This document shows, in pieces, positions 27,763 to 40,399 of a stretch of 64,000 nucleotides of DNA. Origin of the DNA: JAMXLO01 sp963719805 (GTDB taxonomy: Bacteria; Pseudomonadota; Alphaproteobacteria; Acetobacterales; Acetobacteraceae); assembly GCA_963719805.1 (NCBI GenBank), contig CAVRDF010000003.1, forward strand, positions 372,001-436,000. The letters are read 5' to 3'. A program made the translations under genes and the position numbers. The notes below the pieces were generated by a model. The model saw only the letters and a list, made by a program, of their open reading frames with translations. It did no database searches and had not been told where the DNA came from. Every line of letters begins with the position of its first letter. Within the stretch, counting starts at the first letter, position 1.

Positions 27763-30700
27763 ATGACCGCTCTCAAAGTAACGCCGACAGTAAATCTTGC
27801 GCCTAGCAGCGATAGTGGTGTTGTCGGCGACAACATTACCAAATCCGCTAAGCCAACATTCAGTGGCACGGCTGCTGCGGGCACAAATGTGCAGGTGAAG
27901 ATCGATGGCAAACTCGTCGGAACTGTGCTGGTTAATGCAAAGGGGCTCTGGAACTTTACGCCCTCGGCGTCGCTGCTGGATGGCAAGCACACGGTTACGG
28001 CCACGTCAGTCAATGCTTCGGGCGCCACTTCCGCGCCTTCCAATTACACGGTGACAATCGATACATCCTCGCCGAAGCCGACACTCCAGTTGGCCTCCGG
28101 CAGCGACAGCGGCGCGGTAGGCGACGGTATCACCAACGCCACAAAGCCAACGTTCACAGGCTCGGCGGCCGCCGGCAGCAAGGTGACGGTGCTGATCGAC
28201 GGAAAGTCGGCGGGCACCGCGGTCGCCAACGCAGCGGGACAATGGAGTCTCACGTCCGCCTCATTGGCAAACGGCAAGCACTCCGTTAAGGCCACCGCCA
28301 CGGATGTCGCGGGCAACGTCTCCGCAGCCGCCAATCTGGCGCTGACAATCGACACTTCCTCGTCGAAGCCAACCATCAAGCTGGCGGCTGGCAGCGACAG
28401 CGGCGTGGCTGGCGACGGCATCACCAATGTTACAAAGCCAACATTCTCCGGCGTCGCGACGGCCGGTAGCAAGGTGGTGGTGCAGATCGATGGAACGGTG
28501 GCGGGCACCGTATTGGCCAATGCAGCCGGACAGTGGAGTTTCACATCGACTGTCGCATTGGCAGACGGCAAGCACACCGTCACGGCCACCGCCGTGGATG
28601 TTGCCGGCAACACCTCTGCTGCCACCAATCTGGCGCTTACAATCAGTGCCTCCCTGGTGAAGCCGACCATCCAGTTGGGCACCGGCAGCGACAGCGGCGT
28701 GGCCGGGGACGGCATTACCAACGCGATTAAACCAACGTTCACCGGCACGGCGGTAGCCGGCAGTACGGTGACGGTGCTGATCGATGGAAAGTCCGCGGGC
28801 ACCGCAGTGACCAACGCCGTGGGACAGTGGATCTTTGCACCCAAGGGCGCATTGGCAAGCGGCAATCACACCATCACAGCAACCGCTGTGGATGTCGCCG
28901 GCAACGCTTCCGCGCCCTCCACCTACACGATAACAATCGATACCTCCTCGGCCAAGCCGACCCTCCAGCTGGCAGCCGGCAGCGACAGCGGCACGGCCGG
29001 TGACGGCATCACCAATGTCGCGACACCAACATTCACCGGTGTGGCAGAAGCCGGCAGCAAGATCATGTTGCAGATCGACGGAATGTCGGTGGGCACCGCA
29101 GTCGCCAACGCAGCGGGGCAATGGAGTTTCACGCCGGCGGCCGCCTTGGCAAGCGGGATGCACACCGTGACGGCCATCGCCGTGGATGTTGCCGGCAACA
29201 TCTCCGCACCTTCCAACTACATGGTCACAATCGATGCATCCTCGCCACAGCCGACCTTCCAGTTGGCTACCGGCAGCGACAGCGGGATTGCCGGTGACGG
29301 CATCACTAAAATCACCGATCCGACGCTAACCGGCACGGCCGCAGCTGGCGCCAGGGTTGCGATACAGATCGACGGCATAACCGCCGGCATCGCGTTGGCG
29401 AACACAACGGGACAGTGGAAGTTTACGCCGACAACTTCTCTGTCGAGTGGTACGCACACCGTGACGGCCATCGCCGTGGATGCCGCCGGCAACACGTCCA
29501 CTGCCACGAGCATGGCGCTGGTGATCAATCCATCGTCACCCACCCCGACCCTCGGACTCTCTTTGGCAAGTGATACCGGCGCGGTCGGCGACAGCATCAC
29601 CGATGTCACCGATCCGACGCTCACCGGCGTGGCGGAAGCCGGCAGCGTGGTTACCGTGCGGATCGACGGTGCGACGGCAGGCACGGCTCTGGCTGACACA
29701 TCAGGAGTTTGGGCGTTTACACCGTCGGCGGCTCTCTCGGCTGGCAGCCACGTGATTACCGCGACCAGCTTTGATGTCGCAGGGGTCACATCCGGCACTG
29801 GCAGCTTAAAGCTGCAGATCGGATCCGGCGGCTACACCTCCACAGGGTCTGCGGGAGCTCCACCTCCACCCCCACCGCCAACCAAGGGTGTCGTTACCGG
29901 GCCTGCCATCCCGCAGCCTTCTGCGCCGGGCGATGTGGTCGGCCTGCAATTGCAGAACGGTCAAACGAGCACTTTGGCAGCCCGGGAAATCACCTTCGGA
30001 CAACAGTTCGCAGCCCGTCAGGTGCCGTCGGGCGCAGGTTTGGTCGCCATGATCGGCGGCGTGACGGTTCCGGTGCAGATGGATGTCAAGACGCGGTATG
30101 CGGATGGCTCGGTCCGCACCGCGGTGCTCACGCTGCAGCAGCCGGCGCTTGCCGCGAACAGCAGCACCGCGGTGATGCTGGCGCTTGGCACAGCAAGTGC
30201 CGCGCCACCGGTCGACATTGCCGCACTGACCAATCCGGCCAATTACAATGTGACGGTGACGCTTTCCGCCATCACCGAACATTCCGGCTCGAGCAGCGTC
30301 AAGATCGCCGATCAATCGTTCAATCTCGGTGCGCTGCTGAAGCAGGCACTGGCGAGCGGTCAGGTGTCGGTACTGGCTGCAAGGACCGCAGGCCACTCAG
30401 GTCGAATTTCAAACCACGCTACCCGGCACGCCGCTGCGCCTGGTGTTCGACATCACGCGCTATGCCGACGGCACGACCAGCACCGATGTGCAATTCAACA
30501 ACGACATCGCCATGCAGGCGAGCCTGGGCAATCAGACCACGTCGCTCAGCTACGATGTCGCGATCCAGCAGAACGGCGCTTCGGTCCTGCAGCAGAACGG
30601 CATTACCCAATGGCAGTACCAGACGTGGCAACAGCAGTTCTGGAGCAACGGCGCACCGCTGGTGAATGTGCAGCATGACATCGCGGCGCTGGAGAAGACC

Positions 30701-32404
30701 GGGCTGATCCAGAACTTCGATCTGAACCTCGGTGTCGCCGGCAGCGTGATCAACAACGAGGCGAGCCATCTTGGCGGAGCCAATTTCGGCATATTGGGTC
30801 CGGGCGACATCACGCAGAACATGACCTGGACCGCCGGACGCCCCGATATCGGTCCGCAGCCGCGGTGGGTGGCAACATGGCTGGTCAGCCAGAATGGTGC
30901 GGCGCAGACCTACATGCTGGCGCAGGCGAATGCCGCGGGCGCTATCCCGTGGCATCTGTACGACCCCACCACCGGCAACTATGTCACGGCAACGAGTGAC
31001 CCCACGCTTTGGGTGACCCCGCGCACCGGTCCAACGCAGGCGCCGACCACATTGGAGCAGTCGGGCTGGGTCCCCGATCCGTCGCATCAACCGGATTCAG
31101 ATTACATCGCCTATCTGGCGACCGGCGACCGCTACTACCTCGATCAACTCAATGCCCAGGCGGCGTACGACATCCTGGCCGAGAACCCCGTCGGCCGGCA
31201 GCAGTCGGCCGGCATCGTCGACGATCTCAAGGCCCCGCCGCGGGCCCAGGCGTGGAGCCTGCGCGAGATCGTGGAGGCCGCGGCGGCCAACCCCGACGGT
31301 TCGCCGATGAAGGCCTACTTCACGCAGATCGCCGCCAACAACATCAGCTACCTGCTGTCGCAGATCCCGCAGCTGACCGCGGCCGAAGGTGCCGTGTCCG
31401 GATGGTTTCCGCCCATTGGAGGACGGGTACCGGGTGCGACCACGCCGTGGCAGCAGGACTTCATGGCGACGACATTCGGCCTCGCCGCCGGTCTGGGCAT
31501 TCCCGGCGCCGCGCAGGTGCTGGCCTGGCAAACAAACTTCCTGGCAGGCCTGTTCACCAACGACGCTGCCGGCTTTCCCGCAACGGATGGTGTCCAATAC
31601 CTACTCCAGGTCGCGGACCCCACGACGCTGACGCCCTACACCACCTGGGCACAGGTGGAGGCCGGGAGCCAGGCACAGGGTATGGTGAAGAACCCACCGG
31701 GCGTGCTGTTCAAGAGTGCCGACTATCAGGCGTCGGCGAAAGCGGCGTTGGCGGAATCGATCACCTGGACCGGTTCGACCAAGGCGATGCAGGCGTATGG
31801 CTGGCTGCTGGCCAATGCCACCGCCGCTAGCCCCGCCTACGATCAGTCCCAGCCCAGCGAGGACATCGTTCCTCGCCTGACCGATGGCAATCTGCTGACG
31901 GCGAGCATGGTGTTCATCCGCAATGACGTTGGCGCCATGCCGGTCAGCATCAGCGGAACTGGAACCGGATCCGACCAACTGATCTACGAGAAGGGTTCTG
32001 CGCCGGCGACCATCACCGGCGGTGCCGGCATCGACATCCTGTTCGGCGGTTCGGGCAGCACCACGTTGATTGGTGGCGGCGGCGATGACGACTTGTATGC
32101 GGGTTCCGGAGCGACGGTGTTCCAGCCGGGCGCCGGCAGCGACTTCATGCAGGCCGGAACCGGTGCGGCGATCTTCGATCTATCGGTCACCGATATCGGC
32201 AATGACCTGATCGCGGGCTTCAAGCTGGCGACCGATCGTCTGAGCATCGCCGGCGACGCGCCAGGCTCCGCAGCACTGACCACGCTGCTCACGGGCGCGA
32301 CGCAGGACGCCAGCGGCAATGCCGTGCTGCATCTGGCCGCCGGGCATGATGTGACGCTTCTCGGCATCGCACAGACGCAACTGGCGCCAGCATTGTTCTC
32401 TTGA
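27763..32404 (+). pseudogene. Giant secreted protein: seven Ig-like repeats, YetA/PcRGLX-like part, RTX tail; one frameshift
   Basis: About 1546 residues once one extra G at 30369-30370 is removed. That joins SGQVS to YWLQGPQATQVEFQTTLPG. Layout: seven ~98-residue Big-type Ig repeats (residues ~8-690, each starting PT-x-x-L-x-x-x-SDSG); a Pro-rich linker (~697-710); a beta-domain (REITFGQQFAARQVPSG, RYADGSVRTAVLTL); a long alpha-rich region (SDYIAYLATGDRYYLDQLNAQAAYDIL) like the RIFT/PcRGLX-YetA exo-rhamnogalacturonan-lyase-related family; and a C-terminal RTX-like block (GGAGIDILFGGSGSTTLIGGGGDDDLYAG). No Sec signal is seen; the RTX tail implies type I secretion. Probably a cell-surface polysaccharide-active adhesin. 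The frameshift is likely an assembly error. Confidence 0.8.
27784..29820 (+). repeat. Seven tandem ~294-bp repeats encoding Ig-like domains
   Basis: Repeat units begin near 27784, 28075, 28369, 28660, 28954, 29248 and 29542. Each unit encodes ~98 residues with the same skeleton: SDSG-x-x-GD-x-IT, a TF-x-G-x-A-x-AGS core, IDG, GQW-x-F, G-x-HT(V/I)TA and VDVAGN. Units have diverged at the DNA level, so this is an old array rather than a recent expansion, though copy number may vary between strains. Confidence 0.85.
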
Positions 32405-32481
32405 AGTTGCGAGATAGGACCGACGAACTTGCCGTCCAACGACGCGGTTGGTAGCCATCCGGCGACCGCGAGGACGAAAAG

Positions 32482-33282
32482 ATGGCAAACGAGGAGTGGG
32501 GCCTGAACGGCAAAGTCGCTATCGTCACGGGAGGTGGAGCGGCCGATGACGGCATCGGCAACGGGCGGGCCGCGGCGATCCTGCTGGCACGGGCAGGCGC
32601 AAGCGTGCTTGTCGTCGATCGCGACATCAATCTGGCCGAGCGCACAGTTGCAATGATTGCGGCGGACGGCGGTACAGCCGCCGCTGCCTGCTACGATGTG
32701 ACGAGTGCCGCGCAATGCGCCGCCATGGTGGAGGATGCCGTGTCGCGATGGGGCCGGCTCGACTGCCTTGATAATAATGTGGGCATCGGCAGCAAAGGCA
32801 CCGTCGTTGAGGAAACCGAGGAGAATTGGGCACGGGTGATGCAGGTGAACGTGGACAGCATGTTCCTCACCTGCAAGCATGCCATCCCGGCGATGATCCG
32901 TACGGCGGGCGGTGGTGCAATCGTCAACCTGTCGTCGATCTCTGCACTGCGGCCGCGCGGCCTTACCGCGTATACCGTGTCCAAAGGCGCTGTTATCGCT
33001 CTCACTAAGGCAATTGCGGTCGATCACGGTGCCGATGGTATCCGGGCGAATTGTGTTGCGCCGGGCCCTGTCTATACGCCGATGGTTTATTCACGCGGCA
33101 TGACCGAACAGGCACGCGACACCCGCCGCCGCGCGTCTGTGCTGCAGCGCGAAGGCACCGGCTGGGACATCGGGATGGCGGTGCGTTTTCTTCTCTCCGA
33201 CCAGGCTCGCTACATCACTGGGCAGGTTATTGTGGTCGATGGCGGCGCCACTCTCGTCGGCCCAAGCCGTGCCTCGCAGTAG
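32482..33282 (+). CDS. Short-chain dehydrogenase/reductase (SDR)
   Basis: 266-residue NAD(P)-dependent oxidoreductase. Cofactor motif TGGGAADDGIGNG (~16-28) is a variant of TGxxxGxG with a longer loop. The active site has Ser in NLSSIS and YTVSK (Tyr and Lys). C-terminal VDGGATLVG is typical of classical SDRs. An Asp at the end of beta-2 (VVDRD) suggests NAD preference. No partner gene clarifies the substrate. Confidence 0.92.
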   Translation: MANEEWGLNGKVAIVTGGGAADDGIGNGRAAAILLARAGASVLVVDRDINLAERTVAMIAADGGTAAAACYDVTSAAQCAAMVEDAVSRWGRLDCLDNNVGIGSKGTVVEETEENWARVMQVNVDSMFLTCKHAIPAMIRTAGGGAIVNLSSISALRPRGLTAYTVSKGAVIALTKAIAVDHGADGIRANCVAPGPVYTPMVYSRGMTEQARDTRRRASVLQREGTGWDIGMAVRFLLSDQARYITGQVIVVDGGATLVGPSRASQ

Positions 33283-33315
33283 GCGCGGGACGAACATGAA
33301 ATGTCTGGGGGCTTA

Positions 33316-33624
33316 ATGCGATTGCATCAGCGTGCCGGCATCATTGGTGCACTTGGATTGGCCGTGGCCGGCGCGCATGCGTTGGCGGATGAACCAGCGC
33401 CCGCTGCTGGGCGCTACCAGCTCGCAACGCGGCACGACATGGTTGCCGAGTTTTTGTTCATGATCGACACCGCGACCGGCCACGTCTGGCAATTGCGGGC
33501 CATTCCCGCCCGTACGCCGGATGGTTCTCCTGGGATCATAGAGAGGTGGTTCCCGATCGAAGCTAGCGAAGCACCCATGCCTGCGGTGTCTCTGCCACCG
33601 CCGCCGCCCAGCAGATTGCCGTGA
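33316..33624 (+). CDS. Small secreted hypothetical protein
   Basis: 102 residues from ATG 33316, preceded by GGGGG (33307-33311). An in-frame ATG at 33301 is a weaker alternative. Residues 1-24 form a Sec signal peptide (RLHQRAGIIGALGLAVAGAHALA). The mature part carries LATRHDMVAEFLFMIDTATGHVW and ends in a Pro-rich tail. The TG-x-VW element is common in short periplasmic alphaproteobacterial proteins. Function unknown. Confidence 0.6.
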   Translation: MRLHQRAGIIGALGLAVAGAHALADEPAPAAGRYQLATRHDMVAEFLFMIDTATGHVWQLRAIPARTPDGSPGIIERWFPIEASEAPMPAVSLPPPPPSRLP

Positions 33625-33800
33625 ATCGCTGAACCGACGCGGAGGATTAGTGTTCCGGAGCTCTTTCGCAAGCACGGACTCCATCGCTCAGCCGTGTGCT
33701 GCCGAACTTTGCACCCGATAAACGCTAGCCGTTTCACATATCTTTCAATCAAGGGTTGCGCGGTCCGTTGCGATTTTCGTCTGACACTTCCGAAAGCGAA

Positions 33801-33806
33801 TATAAT
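33801..33806 (+). promoter_or_regulatory. Consensus -10 box for candidate small RNA
   Basis: TATAAT at 33801-33806 is a perfect consensus -10, rare in this GC-rich DNA. A good -35 is not obvious at 17-bp spacing (CTGACA at 33781-33786 gives only 14). A start near 33813 would yield a ~170-nt transcript up to the terminator. Confidence 0.4.
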
Positions 33807-33812
33807 ACGCTC

Positions 33813-33982
33813 GCGCGACGATTTTTGTTTATTCCGCTGATGATTTGTCGTATCAAATGGGTGTTGCCGAATTACGGCATGGACGAGCCTCGCTTACGGT
33901 TTCAATCGGCTCGCCGACTAAAGTTCGGGATAAATTGGAGTTGCTTGGGCGCGCCAGTCCCCATCTGGCGCGCCCGTTTTTA
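33813..33982 (+). ncRNA. Candidate structured small RNA
   Basis: Predicted from a consensus -10 box, successive hairpins and a terminator with no protein in between. Hairpins: ATTTG/CAAAT (33843-33847 with 33854-33858), TGCCG/CGGCA (33865-33869 with 33875-33879, 5-nt loop), CGAGCC/GGCTCG (33884-33889 with 33908-33913), and a perfect 11-bp terminator stem (33947-33957 with 33965-33975). It does not look like tRNA, SRP RNA or tmRNA. Family unknown. Endpoints are estimates. Confidence 0.4.
33947..33982 (+). terminator. Strong Rho-independent terminator
   Basis: Perfect 11-bp GC-rich stem GGGCGCGCCAG / CTGGCGCGCCC with a 7-nt loop (33958-33964), followed by GTTTTTA (33976-33982). The T tract is on the plus strand only, so it ends plus-strand transcription and is not the uvrB terminator. 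Confidence 0.85.
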
Positions 33983-34014
33983 TTGCAGCGACCGCGTCAT
34001 TAGCAGATGCCGCT

Positions 34015-36210
<2,196 letters not shown>

Positions 36211-36326
36211 GATCCACAGATGGGGGATTTCCCGCCTCCCGTCGAGGGGGTCGCGCTGCTTGCGGCATTTTCCCGGCGCCGATAGCCTGCCGGCGAATTG
36301 CCGGTCATTCCCTGAGGAAATTGAGT

Positions 36327-37371
36327 ATGCGTTTTGCCATCGCCGTCGGCATGGGGCGACTCGATGCATCCGAGAATATGCGCGAGATCGTGCGCCAGGC
36401 GCTCGAGCTGGTCCGTATCGCCGAACAGGGGGGGTTCGAGATCGTCTTCGCTCTCGAGCATCACTCCATCGAACTGCTTATCGGCTCCAATCCCTTCTCC
36501 ACGCTCACGCAATGGGCCGAACACACATCCCGAATACGGCTCGGCACCGCGGTAGTCGTGGCACCGGTACTGGCATCCAATTCGTCTCGCCGGCGAGGCG
36601 GCCATGCTCGACCTGATCAGCGATGGCCGGCTCGAACTCGGCATCGGCCGTGGTGCCTTTCAGTATGAATTCGACCGCATGGCGCATGGCATCGATCAGC
36701 GTCTCGGCGGAGCCTATATGCGGGAACTGGTGCCCGCCGTTCTGGAGCTCTGGGCCGGCGACTACGAGCATCGCGGCGAATATTGGTCGTTCCCGCGCGC
36801 GACCAGTGTGCCGAAACCCGTGCAGCAGCCACACCCGCCAATCTGGATCTCCGCGCGCGATCCCGCCACGTTCGATTGGGCGATGAAAATCGGCGCCGAC
36901 ATCATGACCACGCCACTGTCGCGTCCGCCGAGCGAGGTGCGCATTCTCGGCGAGAAATTCGCCCAGGCGCTGGCCGACAACCCTGGCATCAGGCGTCCGC
37001 GTCACCTGATGCTGCGCCGTGCGGCGCTGTATGAGGATCCTGATGGCTGGCGAACACCGGTTCGTGCCTCGATCGCGTATGGCCGCCAGTTCGATGCGCT
37101 GTTCAAGGACGTCGGCGGCGTGATCAACGGATTCACCGAGCCGGTGACATTCAATTTGGGTGACGACGAAGCAGCGATTGTTCGCGAAAGCCTGCTCATC
37201 GGCACACCCGACGAGGTCATCGAGAAACTGAAACTGTACCAGGAATGCGGTGTCGATCTGTTCTGCTACGGACCCGCGTTCGATCTCGGCTGGCAAGCAA
37301 CCGTCCGCTCGCTGGAGTTGTTCATTGAGCGTGTAATGCCGGCCTTCGCGCAGCAAGAGGCGGTGGCATGA
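36327..37371 (+). pseudogene. LLM-class flavin-dependent oxidoreductase, one frameshift
   Basis: Luciferase-like monooxygenase using reduced flavin. The 5' frame (from ATG 36327, with GAGGAAA upstream) gives MRFAIAVGMG and ALEHHSIELL. The 3' frame gives MLDLISDGRLELGIGRGAFQYEF and the remainder. Removing one G of GG at 36566-36567 joins VVVAP to YWHPIRLAGEAAMLDLISDG, exactly the family motif, and restores 347 residues. Substrate unknown. The stop overlaps the following Sel1 gene by ATGA. Probably an intact gene with an assembly insertion. Confidence 0.87.
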
Positions 37372-37997
37372 CAGGCCGCCTCAGTTTGGCTGCCATCTCG
37401 CTCGCGTGCATCGTCGCGTCTGCGCCGGTACTGGCAGACGAACTGTCTGAAGGCTTTGCCGCCTATCAGCATGGCGACTACATGACGGCTTACAAACTCT
37501 GTCTGCCGTGGGCGCAACAGGGCAACGGCGATGCGCAGATGCTGATCGGGCTGATGTACGCCAATGGCAATGGCGTCGATCAGAGCTGGCCCTTGGCGGC
37601 GCGATGGTATCAGCAGGCCGCCGATCAGGACCAGGACGTGGCGGAGAACAACCTTGGCCAGATGTATGCGGCAGGCCGCGGTGTGCGTCGCAGCTACATT
37701 CAGGCTGCGCGGCTCTATTGGCAGTCAGCCGATCAGGGCAACCCGCGTGCGCAATACAACCTGGCCGTCGCATTCAGGGAAGGGCAGGGCGTCGACCAGG
37801 ACAACGTGAAGGCCTACATGTGGTATACATTGAGCCTCAAGGCCAAATGGGATCCCTCGGTGCACGACAAGGCAGGCAAGGAGCGCGACGAACTTGCCAG
37901 ATCGATGACGCCGGCGCAGGTCACGCAGGCGGAAGCGGACGCAGTGAGTTGGAAGCCCGACACCACGCCATCGCCGTGGCCACCGCAGAAGCGTTGA
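37368..37997 (+). CDS. Periplasmic Sel1/TPR-like repeat protein
   Basis: 209 residues with a signal peptide (1-24, cleavage after VLADE-like region). Four Sel1-type repeats follow: FAAYQHGDYMTAYKLCLPWAQQG, LMYANGNGVDQSWPLAARWYQQA, MYAAGRGVRRSYIQAARLYWQSA, and VAFREGQGVDQDNVKAYMWYTL. Such proteins are protein-interaction modules in the envelope. Translationally coupled to the flavin oxidoreductase. Function unknown. Confidence 0.88.
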   Translation: MTGRLSLAAISLACIVASAPVLADELSEGFAAYQHGDYMTAYKLCLPWAQQGNGDAQMLIGLMYANGNGVDQSWPLAARWYQQAADQDQDVAENNLGQMYAAGRGVRRSYIQAARLYWQSADQGNPRAQYNLAVAFREGQGVDQDNVKAYMWYTLSLKAKWDPSVHDKAGKERDELARSMTPAQVTQAEADAVSWKPDTTPSPWPPQKR

Positions 37998-38049
37998 ATC
38001 ATCTGCCGCACTATTCTGCCCATCTGTTCCGTTGCCCCTGGGAGGGAAA

Positions 38050-39334
38050 ATGAACGATACGACCAATCTGCTGGCCCGGCGCAATGCCGTACTGGGTGCC
38101 GGCGCGCCGCTGTTCTACGAGGTCCCGCTGCACATCGTCCGCGGCAATGGCGTCGAGGTATTCGATGCCGATGGCCGCCGCTACGTGGACATGTACAACA
38201 ACGTCCCCTGCGTCGGTCATGCGAATCCGCACGTGGTGGAGGCGATGACACGCGCGCAGTCCACGCTGAACACGCACAGCCGTTATCTGCACGAAGGCGT
38301 TGTGGAATTCGCCGAGCGTCTGGCCGGGCTGCATGGGCCGCAGATCGAAAGCGTCATCTTGAGCTGCACCGGAACCGAGGCCAATGAGGTGGCACTGCGG
38401 ATGGCGCGTTTCGCCACCGGAAAGCGTGGCATCATCTGCACAAACTCAACCTATCACGGCAACAGCGAGCTGGTCGGCTCGTTGTCGCGCCTCAGTCAGC
38501 AGCCGTCCACCAATCCCTCGGTGCGCAGCTTTCCGTTTCCGGAGAAATATCGTCCGATCGGGGCAAACCTGAGCGAGGCGGCGCTGTGCGACGCCTATCT
38601 GGCCAAACTGGAGGAAGCAATCGAGAGTCTTAAACGCGGCCGGCGAGGGTGTCGCAGCGTTTATCGTGTGCTCGATCTTCGCCAATGAAGGGCTACCGGA
38701 TGTGCCCGCCGGATTCATGCCACGCGCTGCGGCGATGGTGCGCGAGGCGGGCGGCCTTGTGATTGCCGACGAAGTACAGGCCGGCTATGCGCGCACCGGC
38801 AACTGGTGGGGCTATGAAGTGACCGGTTTCACCCCCGACATCGTGGTGACAGGCAAGCCGATGGGCAACGGCCTGCCGCTGGCCGCCACCGCGGCAAGCC
38901 GCGCACTGATCGAGACGTTCCGCGCCAAGACACGCTACTTCAATACTTTTGCTTCCTCGCCGCTGCAGGCTGCCGTCGGCATGGCGGTGCTGGACGAGAT
39001 CGAGAACCGCGATCTGCGGGGCAACGTCGCGTCAGTCGGCGGCGCGCTCAAGGCATCGTTGAGCCAACGCAAAGGCGCGAGCAATGCCATCGGCGATGTG
39101 CGCGGGCACGGCCTGTTCATCGGCGTGGAACTGGTGAAGTCTGCGGATGGGTCAGCGGATGTGGATCTCGCCAAGCGGGTGATCAATCGGCTGAAGGACA
39201 AGGGCTTCCTGACCAGCAACGCCGGCGCCTTCGCCAATGTGGTGAAGATCCGTCCGCCATTGACCTTCTCGCAGGCGAACGCGGCGGAATTCCTGGTGGC
39301 CTGGGACGAGACGATTACTGAACTCGCGGCATGA
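38050..39334 (+). pseudogene. Class III PLP enzyme, ethanolamine-/hydroxylysine-phosphate phospho-lyase (AGXT2L)-like, one frameshift
   Basis: ATG 38050 follows GGAGGG (38041-38046). The N-terminal half has YVDMYNNVPCVGHANPHVV and STLNTHSRYLHE, the hallmark of the AGXT2L subgroup, in which members eliminate phosphate from phosphoethanolamine or 5-phosphohydroxylysine rather than transaminate. PLP motifs: DEVQAGYARTG and Lys in VTGKPMGNG. One extra C at 38640-38641 breaks the frame; without it the text reads KRGGEGVAAFIVCSIFANEG and the protein is 427 residues. It is followed 58 nt later by a kinase-like APH protein, matching the eukaryotic kinase plus phospho-lyase pair. Confidence 0.87.
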
Positions 39335-39392
39335 CGGCAGGGTCACGCCCGACCATGGCGCGCGGGGTCCGGGCTGACGCCCGGCACCACGT

Positions 39393-40392
39393 ATGACGGC
39401 AGAGGCGGCGGAGGCATACGAGCCGGCCGCGCGGCGGGCGCTAGAGGCATTCGGCATCACCCAGGCGGAACTGCGTTTCGTGCGTCTGAGTGAGAACGTC
39501 ACCTTCAGGGTGACCGACGCGCGCGATGGAACACGGCTGGTGCTGCGGCTGCACCGCCCGTGGTACCACGACATCGGAGAATTGCGATCGGAGCGTCTTT
39601 GGACGCGAGCTTTGGTGCATGCGGGCGTGGCGGCGCCAGAGCCGCTGCTGACGCTGGATGGCGAGGACTTCGTGCAAGTCGAGGTGGCGGCCACCGGTGA
39701 ACTCCGCTGGGCCGGGCTGGCGCGCTGGGTGGATGGCGAACTGCTGGCCGATGTGGTCGATCGCGAGGCCAACCCGACGGTGAAGGCAAGCCACTTCAAC
39801 CGGCTGGGGGCGATCATCGCCAAGATGCACAACCAGGCGACCGGCTGGACCCCACCGCCGGGGTTCCAACGCCACTCGCTCGATGCAAACGGCCTGATGG
39901 GGCCGACGCCATTCTGGGGGCCGTTCTGGGACCATCAGGTGTTCTCGGCAGAGGAGCGCTCCCTGGTGTTGGGCTGGCGCGACATGTTGCACGCCGCGCT
40001 GACGCGCTACGGCAAGCCGGCGCGCACTTTCAGCCTGATCCATGCCGATCTGCATCCGCACAATGTGGTCATCGGTGACGAGCATGCGGCGTTGATCGAC
40101 TTCGATGACACTGGGTTCGGCTGGCACCAGTACCGATCTGGCGGTGGCCCTGGTCGCGTATCAGGAGCATGCAGAGTTCGCGGCGTTTCGTGACGCGTGC
40201 ATCGCCGGCTATCTGTCTGTGCGCGCGATGACGGAGCCGGATCTGGCGTTGCTGCCGATGTTCCTGCTGATCCGCGACATGGTACAGATCGGCTGGTACT
40301 GTCAGCGTCCGGAACTCCCGCGCTCGGATGCGCTGGTGCGAACGAAGCAGCGGGTTTGCGACACGGCGGCCAGGTTTGTGCCGCTCTGCTGA
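39393..40392 (+). pseudogene. Aminoglycoside phosphotransferase (APH)-family kinase, hydroxylysine-kinase-like, one frameshift
   Basis: Small-molecule kinase fold. Catalytic loop HADLHPHNVVIGD and metal-binding IDFDD are present. One extra C at 40133-40134 breaks the frame after GFGWHQY; corrected, it continues DLAVALVAYQEHAEFAAFR and reaches 332 residues, normal for the family. It lies directly after the AGXT2L-like gene, as in the hydroxylysine kinase plus phospho-lyase pathway. Substrate could instead be another amino alcohol. No clear ribosome site upstream of ATG 39393. Confidence 0.83.
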
Positions 40393-40399
40393 GGCTTGC

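Larger units (their letters stand above)
33625..34014. other. 390-nt intergenic region holding a candidate small RNA
   Basis: Between the small secreted protein (+) and the 3' end of uvrB (-). The region is clearly more AT-rich than its surroundings from 33740 to 33945. It contains a TATAAT box and a series of hairpins ending in a strong terminator (separate entries). No conserved protein-coding frame. Confidence 0.6.

Noticed and set aside
28044..29798. Long minus-strand open frames across the Ig-repeat array
   Set aside because: They are periodic shadows of the repeats and show no independent features.
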